9,768 nucleotides of DNA from Hyphomicrobiaceae bacterium. GTDB lineage: Bacteria > Pseudomonadota > Alphaproteobacteria > Rhizobiales > Hyphomicrobiaceae. The stretch lies in the NCBI GenBank assembly GCA_017353825.1, contig JAFMSC010000120.1, positions 1 through 9,768 on the forward strand, given 5' to 3'. The translations under genes were made by a program, and so were the position numbers. The notes beneath the pieces were generated by a model, which ran no database searches, had not been told where the DNA came from, and worked only from the letters and a program-made list of their open reading frames with translations. This document shows positions 1 through 5,489 of the stretch, one piece after another (within the stretch, counting starts at the first letter, position 1; each line of letters begins with the position of its first letter).

Positions 1-130
1 CGGCCCGCGCGGCGCTGCCCGCGCCTGGCTGGGGGGCGAGGGCGCCGCCCGCGGCGGCGGCGGCTCGGATCGTTTCGGCTCCACCCCTTCCTCCTACGCC
101 GACAAGTTCGCGCGCGTGGCCAGCAGCTAA
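1..130 (+). CDS. 3' end of an unrecognised protein (partial)
   Basis: Only the last 42 codons are inside the window, read from base 2 to a TAA at 128-130. Nearly every third base is G or C, and the frame stays open to the window edge, which supports real coding. The visible tail has an Ala/Gly/Arg-rich low-complexity stretch with a run of four glycines (fragment residues 18-21), then a more ordinary end containing SDRFGSTPSSYADKF and finishing ARVASS. The Gly-rich run looks like a flexible linker before a short C-terminal tail. I do not recognise the family and assign no function. It converges with the threonine ammonia-lyase gene, and the perfect inverted repeat at 160-211 begins 30 bp after its stop. 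Confidence 0.72.
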   Translation, partial: GPRGAARAWLGGEGAARGGGGSDRFGSTPSSYADKFARVASS

Positions 131-159
131 GCCGATTTGCCATTCTCGCTCAGTCGGGT

Positions 160-211
160 GGGGTCGAGGAGCGGGCTAGGCTGCGAATGATGCCGAAGCC
201 TCCTCGACCCC
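160..211. repeat. 11-bp perfect inverted repeat, large loop
   Basis: GGGGTCGAGGA at 160-170 is the exact reverse complement of TCCTCGACCCC at 201-211, with 30 bases between. Further G/C pairs can extend the outer end if small bulges are allowed. It starts 30 bp after the stop codon at 128-130. It could end transcription of the upstream gene, but no T-run follows, so a factor-independent terminator is not convincing. Confidence 0.5.
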
Positions 212-401
212 CAACCATTGTGTGCGGCGGGCTTTCCCCAGTTGGAAGGTTCGCGTGTCAGGCGAGCGCCTTCCCGAGCGCCGATTGCGCCGCCTTGGAG
301 GTTGGCTATCCCTCGGCCCCAGGTGCCCTCGCTCGGGTCCGGGTTGTAGTGTGCAGCTGTCGGGAGCGCCTAGGCGACCCGCCAGCGGTTCCGGGCTTTC
401 G

Positions 402-452
402 CGGCACATTCCGTGCCGGCGTCCCGTGCTCTTATGACCCCGCGAGCACGGG
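402..452. repeat. Two adjacent hairpins after threonine ammonia-lyase
   Basis: CGGCAC (402-407) and GTGCCG (413-418) form a 6-bp stem with a 5-base loop. CCCGTGCTC (423-431) and GAGCACGGG (444-452) form a perfect 9-bp stem with a 12-base loop. On the minus strand they lie 31-81 bp beyond the threonine ammonia-lyase stop codon, where a terminator would be expected. No T-run follows either stem, so any termination would be atypical or Rho-assisted. Confidence 0.45.
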
Positions 453-482
453 CGAACGGTCGCAGGAACCGGCACACGGTCC

Positions 483-1715
483 TCAGCGCACTCCGGCGTT
501 GCTGCGAATCTCAACCTCCAGGCCGGATGCGCGCAGCTTCGCCACGGTCTCGTCCAGGTGCGCGCGGTCGCGCGTCTCGATCACCACCTCCAGAAGCGCA
601 CCTTTGGCCGGCAGCTCGGTGAACACGCGCTGGTGGTAGACCTCGACGATGTTAGCGCTCGCCTCGCCCAGCAGGTTCGCCACCTTTGCGAGCTGCCCAG
701 GCCGGTCGGCCAAATCGATCGAAAGCTGGCTCAGGCGCCCCTCACGCGCCAGCTCGCGCGTCAACACACCGGCCAGCAGGCGCGTGTCGATGTTGCCGCC
801 ACTGAGGACGAGGCCCACATTGCGGCCCTTGCACCGGCCTTGTTGCGCGCATATGGCGGCGAGACCGGCTGCGCCCGCGCCTTCAACCACGGTCTTCTCG
901 ATGTTGATGAGCAGGCTCAGCGCATGCTCGATCTGGGCTTCGGTGACGAGCACGATGTCGTCAACCAGCGTCCCCACGATCTCCTGCGTGATCTGCCCCG
1001 GCGCCTTGACGGCGATGCCTTCGGCTAGCGTGTCGCCGCACATTGCCAGGCTCTCGCCCTTGATCGCGTTGTACATGGACGGATAGAGGGCCGCCTGCAC
1101 CCCGATCACCTCGATGTCGGGCTTGAGCGCCTTGGCTGCGACGGCCATCCCCGAGATGAGCCCGCCGCCACCGATCGGCACCACCAGCACGTCGATCTCG
1201 GGCGCCGCACCGAGCATCTCAAGCGCCACCGTGCCTTGCCCAGCAATCACCAGCGCGTCGTCATAGGGGTGAATGAATGTGAGCCGCCGCTCGCGCCCGT
1301 AGTCGCGCGCGAATGCGGCGGCCTCCTCCACGGTCTCCCCGCGCAGAATCACCTCCGCGCCGTGCCGGCGCGTGTTCACCACCTTCACTGTTGGCGTGCT
1401 GACCGGCATCACGATGGTGGCGGGGATGGAGAGACGGCGCGCATGGTAGGCGACGCCCTGGGCATGGTTACCAGCGGACATGGCGATCACGCCCAGCCGG
1501 CGCTCCTCCTCCGACAGGGCGGACAGCCGGTTCAAGGCGCCGCGCTCCTTGAAGGACGCCGTGAACTGCAGGTTCTCGAACTTCAGCCACACCTTTGAGC
1601 CGAGTATCAGCGAGAGCGTGCGGCTCCACTCGCACTGGGTCTCGACGATGGCGCCGAGCAGGCGCCGGCGCGCCGCCTCGACCGCTCCGAGTGCAACCGG
1701 CAGGGGATGCGACAA
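483..1715 (-). CDS. ilvA: Threonine ammonia-lyase with C-terminal ACT domain
   Basis: This 410-residue PLP enzyme should deaminate L-threonine (and probably L-serine) to 2-oxobutanoate (pyruvate) and ammonia in the cytoplasm. Seen: SFKERGA at 54-60 with the Schiff-base lysine K56, SAGNHAQG at 80-87, the glycine-rich phosphate loop GGGGL at 182-186 and SGGN at 305-308. Residues 328-405 look like one ACT domain (ISIDLADRPGQL-type start, written here as LSIDLADRPGQL). Length and layout fit the single-ACT catabolic/biosynthetic group rather than the 500-residue two-ACT IlvA. The ACT domain suggests allosteric control by an amino acid, not identifiable from sequence. The start is TTG at 1715, chosen because AGGAGG (1721-1726) lies 5 bases before it and homology begins just after. 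It diverges from the dehydrogenase at 2216. The gene name is tentative, since tdcB-like names are used for the same group. Confidence 0.93.
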   Translation of the reverse strand: MSHPLPVALGAVEAARRRLLGAIVETQCEWSRTLSLILGSKVWLKFENLQFTASFKERGALNRLSALSEEERRLGVIAMSAGNHAQGVAYHARRLSIPATIVMPVSTPTVKVVNTRRHGAEVILRGETVEEAAAFARDYGRERRLTFIHPYDDALVIAGQGTVALEMLGAAPEIDVLVVPIGGGGLISGMAVAAKALKPDIEVIGVQAALYPSMYNAIKGESLAMCGDTLAEGIAVKAPGQITQEIVGTLVDDIVLVTEAQIEHALSLLINIEKTVVEGAGAAGLAAICAQQGRCKGRNVGLVLSGGNIDTRLLAGVLTRELAREGRLSQLSIDLADRPGQLAKVANLLGEASANIVEVYHQRVFTELPAKGALLEVVIETRDRAHLDETVAKLRASGLEVEIRSNAGVR

Positions 1716-1762
1716 GGTTGCCTCCTGTCAAACGCCCATGCCGCCAGGCGTCGCTGTCCCCC

Positions 1763-1786
1763 GGTCGTGGTCCAGGTCGTGGTCCC
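1763..1786. repeat. Tandem 12-mer upstream of threonine ammonia-lyase
   Basis: GGTCGTGGTCCA is followed at once by GGTCGTGGTCCC, so 11 of 12 bases repeat in tandem. It lies 48-71 bp before the TTG start of the minus-strand threonine ammonia-lyase, inside its likely leader or promoter. A direct-repeat operator is possible, but the repeat is short and the region is GC-rich. Confidence 0.4.
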
Positions 1787-1927
1787 CGGTTGTGCAGGGC
1801 CGCCCGTTCCCTCCGCCGGCGAGCCGCGTGGAGCTCATATAGGCCGCGCGCGTGAGCAGGGGAACACCGACCCCTCCGATACCCCGGACAAATGCCGCGT
1901 TCAGCCCGCGCGCAGGTTGGGCCGACC

Positions 1928-2176
1928 ATGGTGCAACCGACACTCCCACCCGCCCCACCGACCCGCCGAGACTTGTCCATCCTCTCCTTCCCAGCGAGCC
2001 GGAGGCGACCGCTGACCTTCAAGACTGTCCTGATCGCGGTGGCTGCGGCGGTTGCTGTGCTCGGCCCTGCGCCCATTGGCGTGCCCGCGGCGTGGGAGGG
2101 GCTGCTGCTCGCCTCGAGCTCTCCCGGCGTCTGGGGTTTTGAGCCGGCTCCTGACAACCGTGTCATCCTTGGTTAA
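1928..2176 (+). CDS. Doubtful small membrane or secreted protein
   Basis: An ATG at 1928 opens an 82-codon frame ending at a TAA at 2174-2176. The N-terminal part is Pro/Ser/Arg-rich and not persuasive. From about residue 29 it reads like a signal peptide or membrane span: three arginines at 25-27, then a hydrophobic run LTFKTVLIAVAAAVAVLG. A GGAGG at 2001-2005 sits 6 bases before an in-frame CTG at 2012, which would give a 54-residue product, but CTG starts are rare. The frame ends 39 bp before the dehydrogenase gene and would overlap its promoter. I recognise no family. It may be chance in GC-rich DNA. Confidence 0.22.
   Translation: MVQPTLPPAPPTRRDLSILSFPASRRRPLTFKTVLIAVAAAVAVLGPAPIGVPAAWEGLLLASSSPGVWGFEPAPDNRVILG
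2152..2165 (+). promoter_or_regulatory. Possible operator, TGACA-N4-TGTCA
   Basis: TGACA (2152-2156) and TGTCA (2161-2165) are perfect inverted half-sites 4 bases apart, 51-64 bp before the dehydrogenase ATG. The left half overlaps a weak -35-like CTGACA (2151-2156), which is followed after 17 bases by a poor -10 match, TAAGAC (2174-2179). The dyad and its position suit a dimeric repressor or activator, such as a GntR-type regulator, but no regulator gene is adjacent. Inferred from symmetry only. Confidence 0.3.
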
Positions 2177-2215
2177 GACTGGCACATAAACGGGCCAATC
2201 CAAAGGAGAGGTGAC

Positions 2216-3088
2216 ATGGCGAAGGTGGCTTGGATCGGGCTGGGCGTGATGGGCTACCCCATGGCCGGGCATATCCGCAAGAAGGGCGGCCACGATCTCA
2301 CCATCTACAACCGCAACGCAGCCAAGGCCGAGGCCTGGGCCAAAGAGTTCGGCGGCAAGACGGCGCCCACCCCCGCGGAGGCCGCCAGGGACGCCGACTT
2401 CGTGTTCTGCTGCGTGGGCAACGACAACGACCTACGCGAGGTGACGCTGGCGGCCCATGGCGCGTTCAATTCGGTCCGCAAGGGTGCCGTATTCATCGAC
2501 AACACCACGGCCTCTGCCAACATTGCGCGCGAGCTCTATGCGACGGCCAAGGCCAAGGGCTTCGACTTCCTCGACGCGCCCGTCTCAGGCGGTCAGGCCG
2601 GCGCCCAGAACGGCGTGCTGACCGTCATGGTTGGCGGCGATCAGGCGGTATTCGACCGCGCCCAGCCGGTGATCGCCAATTATGCTCGCATGGTCACGCT
2701 GATCGGCCCCGCCGGCGCCGGCCAGCTCACTAAGATGGTGAACCAGATCTGCATCGCCGGCCTCGTGCAGGCCCTCTCCGAGGGCATCCACTTCGCCCAG
2801 AAGTCCGGCCTCGACCTACAGAAGGTGATGGACACCATCTCCAAAGGCGCCGCCCAGTCCTGGCAGATGGAGAACCGCTGGAAGACCATGTCGGAAGGCA
2901 AGTTCGATTTCGGCTTCGCCGTCGATTGGATGCGCAAGGACCTCGACATCTGCCAGAACGAGGCCAAGCGTAACGGCGCCAGCCTGCCGGTCACGACAAT
3001 CGTCGACGGCTACTACGCCGAAGTGCAGAAGATGGGCGGCAGCCGCTGGGACACGTCCAGTTTGATTGCAAGGCTGAATAAGAGATAG
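2216..3088 (+). CDS. Beta-hydroxyacid dehydrogenase (GlxR/HIBADH family)
   Basis: This 290-residue protein belongs to the 3-hydroxyisobutyrate dehydrogenase/tartronate semialdehyde reductase/glyoxylate reductase family, which interconverts short beta-hydroxyacids and semialdehydes with NAD(P). Seen: the Rossmann loop GLGVMG at 8-13, the substrate-binding segment DAPVSGGQAGAQNG at 120-133, the catalytic lysine K173 in GAGQLTKMVNQ, and K241 in WMRKDLDI. After the second strand the sequence is YNRN (31-34), with Asn-Arg where NAD enzymes usually carry Asp, so NADP(H) is the likelier cofactor. The length is normal for the family. The ATG at 2216 has AAGGAG 7 bases upstream and the Rossmann motif starts at once. 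It diverges from threonine ammonia-lyase and is single. The substrate could be tartronate semialdehyde, glyoxylate, succinic semialdehyde or 3-hydroxyisobutyrate, and the sequence alone does not decide. Confidence 0.93.
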   Translation: MAKVAWIGLGVMGYPMAGHIRKKGGHDLTIYNRNAAKAEAWAKEFGGKTAPTPAEAARDADFVFCCVGNDNDLREVTLAAHGAFNSVRKGAVFIDNTTASANIARELYATAKAKGFDFLDAPVSGGQAGAQNGVLTVMVGGDQAVFDRAQPVIANYARMVTLIGPAGAGQLTKMVNQICIAGLVQALSEGIHFAQKSGLDLQKVMDTISKGAAQSWQMENRWKTMSEGKFDFGFAVDWMRKDLDICQNEAKRNGASLPVTTIVDGYYAEVQKMGGSRWDTSSLIARLNKR

Positions 3089-3097
3089 GGCTGTATC

Positions 3098-3180
3098 CTA
3101 GGGCGGATAAGCGAAGCGTCATCCGCCACGTTACGGGCGATGGGTGGATGACCGGCTTCGCGCTAACCTTATCCGCCTAC
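3098..3180. repeat. Interspersed double-hairpin element
   Basis: The ends are inverted: CTAGGGCGGATAAG at 3098-3111 against CTTATCCGCCTAC at 3168-3180, matching with one extra base. Each half also folds alone: GCGGAT (3103-3108) with ATCCGC (3121-3126), and GGTGGAT (3143-3149) with ATCCGCC (3171-3177). The core GGCGGATAAGCGAAGCG is a motif I recall as widespread in Bradyrhizobium and relatives, so I infer a REP-like or MITE-like element. It sits between convergent genes and could stop transcription from both sides. Its right end carries the CTA (3177-3179) that is the TAG stop of the minus-strand nucleotidyltransferase. It is the only copy I see in the window. Confidence 0.8.
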
Positions 3181-3842
3181 CACCACTGACGCTTATTCGC
3201 CACCCCTCGCACGTTGCGCAGCGCTTCGGGCGTGTCCACGTCGACTAAGGGGGCCTCGCTGCCGAAGTCGAGCTCCAACACCCGCTTCCAGTGCGTCGCA
3301 ATGAGCCGCTTGGCGCCGGCATCGCCTTCAAGTTGCAGCAGCTCCGGGAAATAGCGGCGCGGCCAGAGCACAGGGTTGCCCTGCCTGCCCTCGTGCACGG
3401 GCACGACGATGGCGTCCCGCGCCGCCGCGAAGGCGTCGACCAGTGTTCCGAGATGCTCCGACGTGATGCGCGGCATATCGCCAAGCAGAACGAGGGCGCC
3501 CTCGCACTCTGCGGGCAGCGCCCGGATGCCGGCCTTGAGCGAGCTCGCGAGGCCAGTCGCGTAGTCGGGGTTGGCGACGAGAATCACGCCGAGCCCGGAC
3601 AGTGCGGCGGCCACGTCGCCAGCGTGATGGCCGGTCACCACCAGCACCGGCCGTGCCTTGCTCCCCAACGCAGACTCCGCCACGCAGCGCACCATCGGTT
3701 TACCGCCGATCTCCGCGAGCAGCTTGTTCTGCGCCCCCATGCGCGTGGAGCGGCCGGCCGCGAGCACGACCGCGGCGACACGGACCGCGGCCCGCGAAGC
3801 GCTCCTGTTCTCCTCGCCGGCCTGCATCGGGGCGCAACTCAC
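3177..3842 (-). CDS. MocA-like molybdopterin nucleotidyltransferase
   Basis: This 221-residue protein is a MobA/MocA-type NTP transferase, a family that attaches CMP or GMP to molybdopterin to finish the cofactor of molybdenum hydroxylases or other molybdoenzymes. Seen, numbered from the GTG: the nucleotide-binding loop VLAAGRSTRMG at 26-36 with K40 in NKLL, VLLGDMP, QGNPVLW, and GDAGAK followed by a VDVDTPE end. GNPVLW plus the GD.GA segment favour the MocA/CoxI/PucB group over MobA. The start taken is GTG at 3842, whose GTGA overlaps the nitroreductase stop by 4 bases. An ATG at 3827 (216 residues) is the alternative, and neither has a clear ribosome binding site. A longer open frame upstream is nitroreductase antiphase sequence. 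No XdhC/CoxF partner or molybdoenzyme is visible. A related sugar-phosphate or other nucleotidyltransferase role cannot be excluded. Confidence 0.86.
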   Translation of the reverse strand: MSCAPMQAGEENRSASRAAVRVAAVVLAAGRSTRMGAQNKLLAEIGGKPMVRCVAESALGSKARPVLVVTGHHAGDVAAALSGLGVILVANPDYATGLASSLKAGIRALPAECEGALVLLGDMPRITSEHLGTLVDAFAAARDAIVVPVHEGRQGNPVLWPRRYFPELLQLEGDAGAKRLIATHWKRVLELDFGSEAPLVDVDTPEALRNVRGVANKRQWW

Positions 3843-4444
3843 GACTTGGTCACGCCGAAGCTGCCTTCGCTCACAAGCTGCCGCAAGGCAAGCCGGTCCG
3901 AGGGCGCCTCGCGCGCCTGCAGCGTCTCGGGCAGGATCGACTTGTCGCCCCGTCTGCCAATGGCGATGGCGCACTCCACACGATAGCCCTCGGGCACACC
4001 GAGCTCCGCGACCGCCCGTTCCCTGTCGAAACCCGCCATGCCGTGCGCCGCCCAGCCCGAGGCCGCCGCCTGCAGCGCTAGATATCCCCACGCCGCGCCG
4101 GCGTCCAGCGAATGGCTCCAGGACGGCACCTCCTTGTCGGCACCGCGCGGCAAGAGCGTCATCTTCGACACCAGGATCAGTAGCGCGGAAGCGTTCTTGG
4201 CCCACGACTGGTTGTACTCGGTGAGCAGGCCGAGCAGCCGCGGCCAGTGCTCGGTATCACGGCGCGCGTAGACGAAGCGCCAGGGCTGGGAGTTGTAGGA
4301 CGAGGGCGCCCAGCGCGCGGCCTCCAGGATGGTCAGGAGATCGTATTCGGAGATCGGCGCGCCGGTGAACGCCCTGGGCGACCATCGCTCCAGGAAGAGG
4401 GGATCAATGGAATAGTCTGTGCTCCGTGAATTGGCTGTGGTCAT
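3839..4444 (-). CDS. Nitroreductase-family FMN oxidoreductase
   Basis: This 201-residue flavoenzyme is of the nitroreductase superfamily: cytoplasmic, FMN-binding, usually a homodimer that reduces nitro groups, quinones, enals or flavins with NAD(P)H. Seen: the N-terminal FMN-phosphate segment ERWSPRAF (19-26), RWAPSSYNSQPWRFVYA (44-60), AWGYLALQAAASGW (118-131), and the C-terminal IGRRGDKSILPE (162-173) that usually holds the flavin phosphate. The true substrate cannot be read from sequence. The start is ATG at 4444, where family similarity begins, with GGAGA about 9 bases upstream. A longer frame to 4570 adds only Arg/Gly/Pro-rich noise. It is the first gene of a two-gene unit with the nucleotidyltransferase, joined by a 4-base overlap. 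A -10-like TAGAAT (4583-4588, minus) lies 139 bases upstream but has no good -35. Confidence 0.92.
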   Translation of the reverse strand: MTTANSRSTDYSIDPLFLERWSPRAFTGAPISEYDLLTILEAARWAPSSYNSQPWRFVYARRDTEHWPRLLGLLTEYNQSWAKNASALLILVSKMTLLPRGADKEVPSWSHSLDAGAAWGYLALQAAASGWAAHGMAGFDRERAVAELGVPEGYRVECAIAIGRRGDKSILPETLQAREAPSDRLALRQLVSEGSFGVTKS

Positions 4445-4460
4445 GGAACTCGTTCTCCGC

Positions 4461-4485
4461 CGCTTGCCGGCCCACGCTTGCCGGC
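4461..4485. repeat. Short direct repeat before nitroreductase
   Basis: CGCTTGCCGGC occurs at 4461-4471 and again at 4475-4485, 3 bases apart. It lies 17-41 bp upstream of the nitroreductase start on the minus strand, within its leader. It could be an operator pair, or chance in GC-rich DNA. Confidence 0.4.
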
Positions 4486-4619
4486 GGCCTCCGCCGCCCG
4501 GGCATCCTGGCCTGCAAGTTACCGGCAACCGCACAGTGCCGGAAGTCCTCCGGCCGGCGCATGTGTCCACGGCGCACGGGCCATTCTAACGATAGGCTGC
4601 AGCCCACTAGCGAGCGAAC

Positions 4620-4640
4620 GGGGAGTGGGGAGTGGGCGGT
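4620..4640. repeat. 7-bp tandem repeat, three copies
   Basis: GGGGAGT (4620-4626), GGGGAGT (4627-4633) and GGGCGGT (4634-4640) are three head-to-tail units, the last with two changes. The array is between the nitroreductase start and the end of the minus-strand gene at 4666, about 25 bp beyond that gene's stop. It is a small G-rich array with no evident function. Confidence 0.55.
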
Positions 4641-4665
4641 CGCGAACCCCCCGACGCCTCATTTC

Positions 4666-5385
4666 CTATTCGCTCTTGCCCTCAGCGCCGCTACCAGCTG
4701 CCGCCAGCCAGTCCTTGCTCCGCATCTGCATGAGCCCCCGATAGTCAAGCACGGGCAGACTCATTTGGACGGTGACCGGCGCCGGCTGGGCCCGGCCCTG
4801 CAGCCGATCCAGGAGCGAAGGCTCGGCCGGCGCCGCGACGTTGAGCTTGAGGCGGAAGGTGTAGTCACCCGCTCCCTGTACGAGCCTCTTGCTCGGATCG
4901 GACCGCGCCTCCGGCGGAGGGCTTGTGACGGGATAGAAGCGCACGGTCTCCGAGAACACGGTGCGTCCGAGGATCGTCATGGGCACGAACTGGCGCGAGC
5001 TCGGGTTCGCCTGCATCTTCGGGTGCTCGCCCACGTAGGCGCTGTAGAAGCGCTGGGTGACATTGGTCTTCGGGTTGTTCACGTCAAGCTCCATGGAAAC
5101 CACGGTGCCGCTGCGTGCGCCGCCATTGGCGATGCTTACGGGAACGGTGAAGTTCTCGCCCTGACCGTCCATGTCATAAATGAACACCGGAGGCAGATAG
5201 ACCTCCAGTTGCGCCCCCTGCAGCGTCGAGACGTACACGCTCACGCACGAGGCGGCCACCGCCACCGCCGAGAACGCCGTCGCCAGCCAACCCCCTTGCG
5301 CCGACTGCTTCACGACCTCGACGGCGTTCCTAATGGGACCAGGCTGATCCCTGCTGCGCTCTATCTGCTGCTGTATGGCGGCCAT
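4666..5385 (-). CDS. Unrecognised single-span membrane protein
   Basis: This 239-residue protein is one I cannot name. Seen: a short polar, Gln/Arg-rich N-terminus (1-31), one hydrophobic stretch at about 33-54 (WLATAFSAVAVAASCVSVYV), and a long polar remainder with alternating hydrophobic residues typical of beta-sandwich domains, for example FTVPVSIANGGARSGTVVSMEL (79-100, given here only to mark the region) and YTFRLKLNVA (175-184). A Pro-rich link (153-163) divides the outer part. I infer a membrane-anchored protein with the beta-rich part outside the cytoplasm; the span is an anchor rather than a cleaved signal as judged by eye. The start is ATG at 5385, with GGAGG about 7 bases upstream. 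A longer frame to 5880 runs antiphase into the phosphodiesterase gene. It follows that gene by 104 bp and may share its operon or use its own promoter at 5430-5458. Confidence 0.82.
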   Translation of the reverse strand: MAAIQQQIERSRDQPGPIRNAVEVVKQSAQGGWLATAFSAVAVAASCVSVYVSTLQGAQLEVYLPPVFIYDMDGQGENFTVPVSIANGGARSGTVVSMELDVNNPKTNVTQRFYSAYVGEHPKMQANPSSRQFVPMTILGRTVFSETVRFYPVTSPPPEARSDPSKRLVQGAGDYTFRLKLNVAAPAEPSLLDRLQGRAQPAPVTVQMSLPVLDYRGLMQMRSKDWLAAAGSGAEGKSE

Positions 5386-5429
5386 GGTCACCCCTCCAAC
5401 GCAAGACCTTACGCATCCCTGCTCACAGA

Positions 5430-5458
5430 TACATAGAGCCGGTTTTGGGCCGTGAGAA
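5430..5458 (-). promoter_or_regulatory. Candidate promoter for the membrane protein gene
   Basis: Read on the minus strand, TTCTCA (5453-5458) and TATGTA (5430-5435) are 17 bases apart, 45 bp upstream of the ATG at 5385. Four of six and three of six bases match the sigma-70 consensus. This is a modest match, in the 104-bp gap after the phosphodiesterase gene. Confidence 0.28.
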
Positions 5459-5489
5459 GGCGGACATTCGGAAGGCGTTGTGTGATCCG

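Larger units (their letters stand above)
131..482. other. Gene-free stretch between convergent genes
   Basis: This 352-bp stretch separates the end of the plus-strand gene at 130 from the end of the minus-strand threonine ammonia-lyase at 483. ORFs cross it on both strands, but their products are Arg/Pro/Ser-rich, resemble no family I know, run into neighbouring genes and lack ribosome binding sites. It contains at least three perfect inverted repeats: 160-170 with 201-211, 402-407 with 413-418, and 423-431 with 444-452. No tRNA cloverleaf or T-run terminator is visible. It may be a two-sided transcription stop region or an old degraded sequence. Confidence 0.5.
1716..2215. other. Divergent intergenic region
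   Basis: These 500 bp lie between two divergent genes and should hold both promoters. For the minus-strand gene I see the AGGAGG site (1721-1726), a tandem 12-mer (1763-1786) and a weak -10-like TATATG (1836-1841, minus). For the plus-strand gene I see an inverted repeat (2152-2165) and the site AAGGAG (2203-2208) 7 bases before ATG. One small ORF (1928-2176) is possible and listed separately. Larger ORFs on either strand here look like composition artefacts. Confidence 0.5.

Noticed and set aside
131..482. tRNA or structured RNA gene
   Set aside because: No cloverleaf, conserved T-loop sequence or CCA end could be found by eye on either strand.
187..639. A 150-codon plus-strand frame in the first gap
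   Set aside because: It runs into the threonine ammonia-lyase gene on the opposite strand, has no ribosome binding site, and its product is Arg/Ser/Pro-rich without any motif.
1468..2166. A 232-codon minus-strand frame over the threonine ammonia-lyase start
   Set aside because: It covers the N-terminal coding part of a real gene in another frame, with no recognisable motif.
3291..3986. A 231-codon plus-strand frame
   Set aside because: It lies opposite the nucleotidyltransferase and nitroreductase genes, which have clear family motifs.
3843..4205. Upstream extension of the nucleotidyltransferase frame (342 residues in all)
   Set aside because: The extension overlaps the nitroreductase gene in another frame and reads as low-complexity Gly/Arg sequence; family similarity starts after the GTG at 3842.
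4445..4570. Upstream extension of the nitroreductase frame
   Set aside because: The extra residues are Arg/Gly/Pro-rich and unlike the family; the ATG at 4444 has a ribosome binding site and matches the family start.
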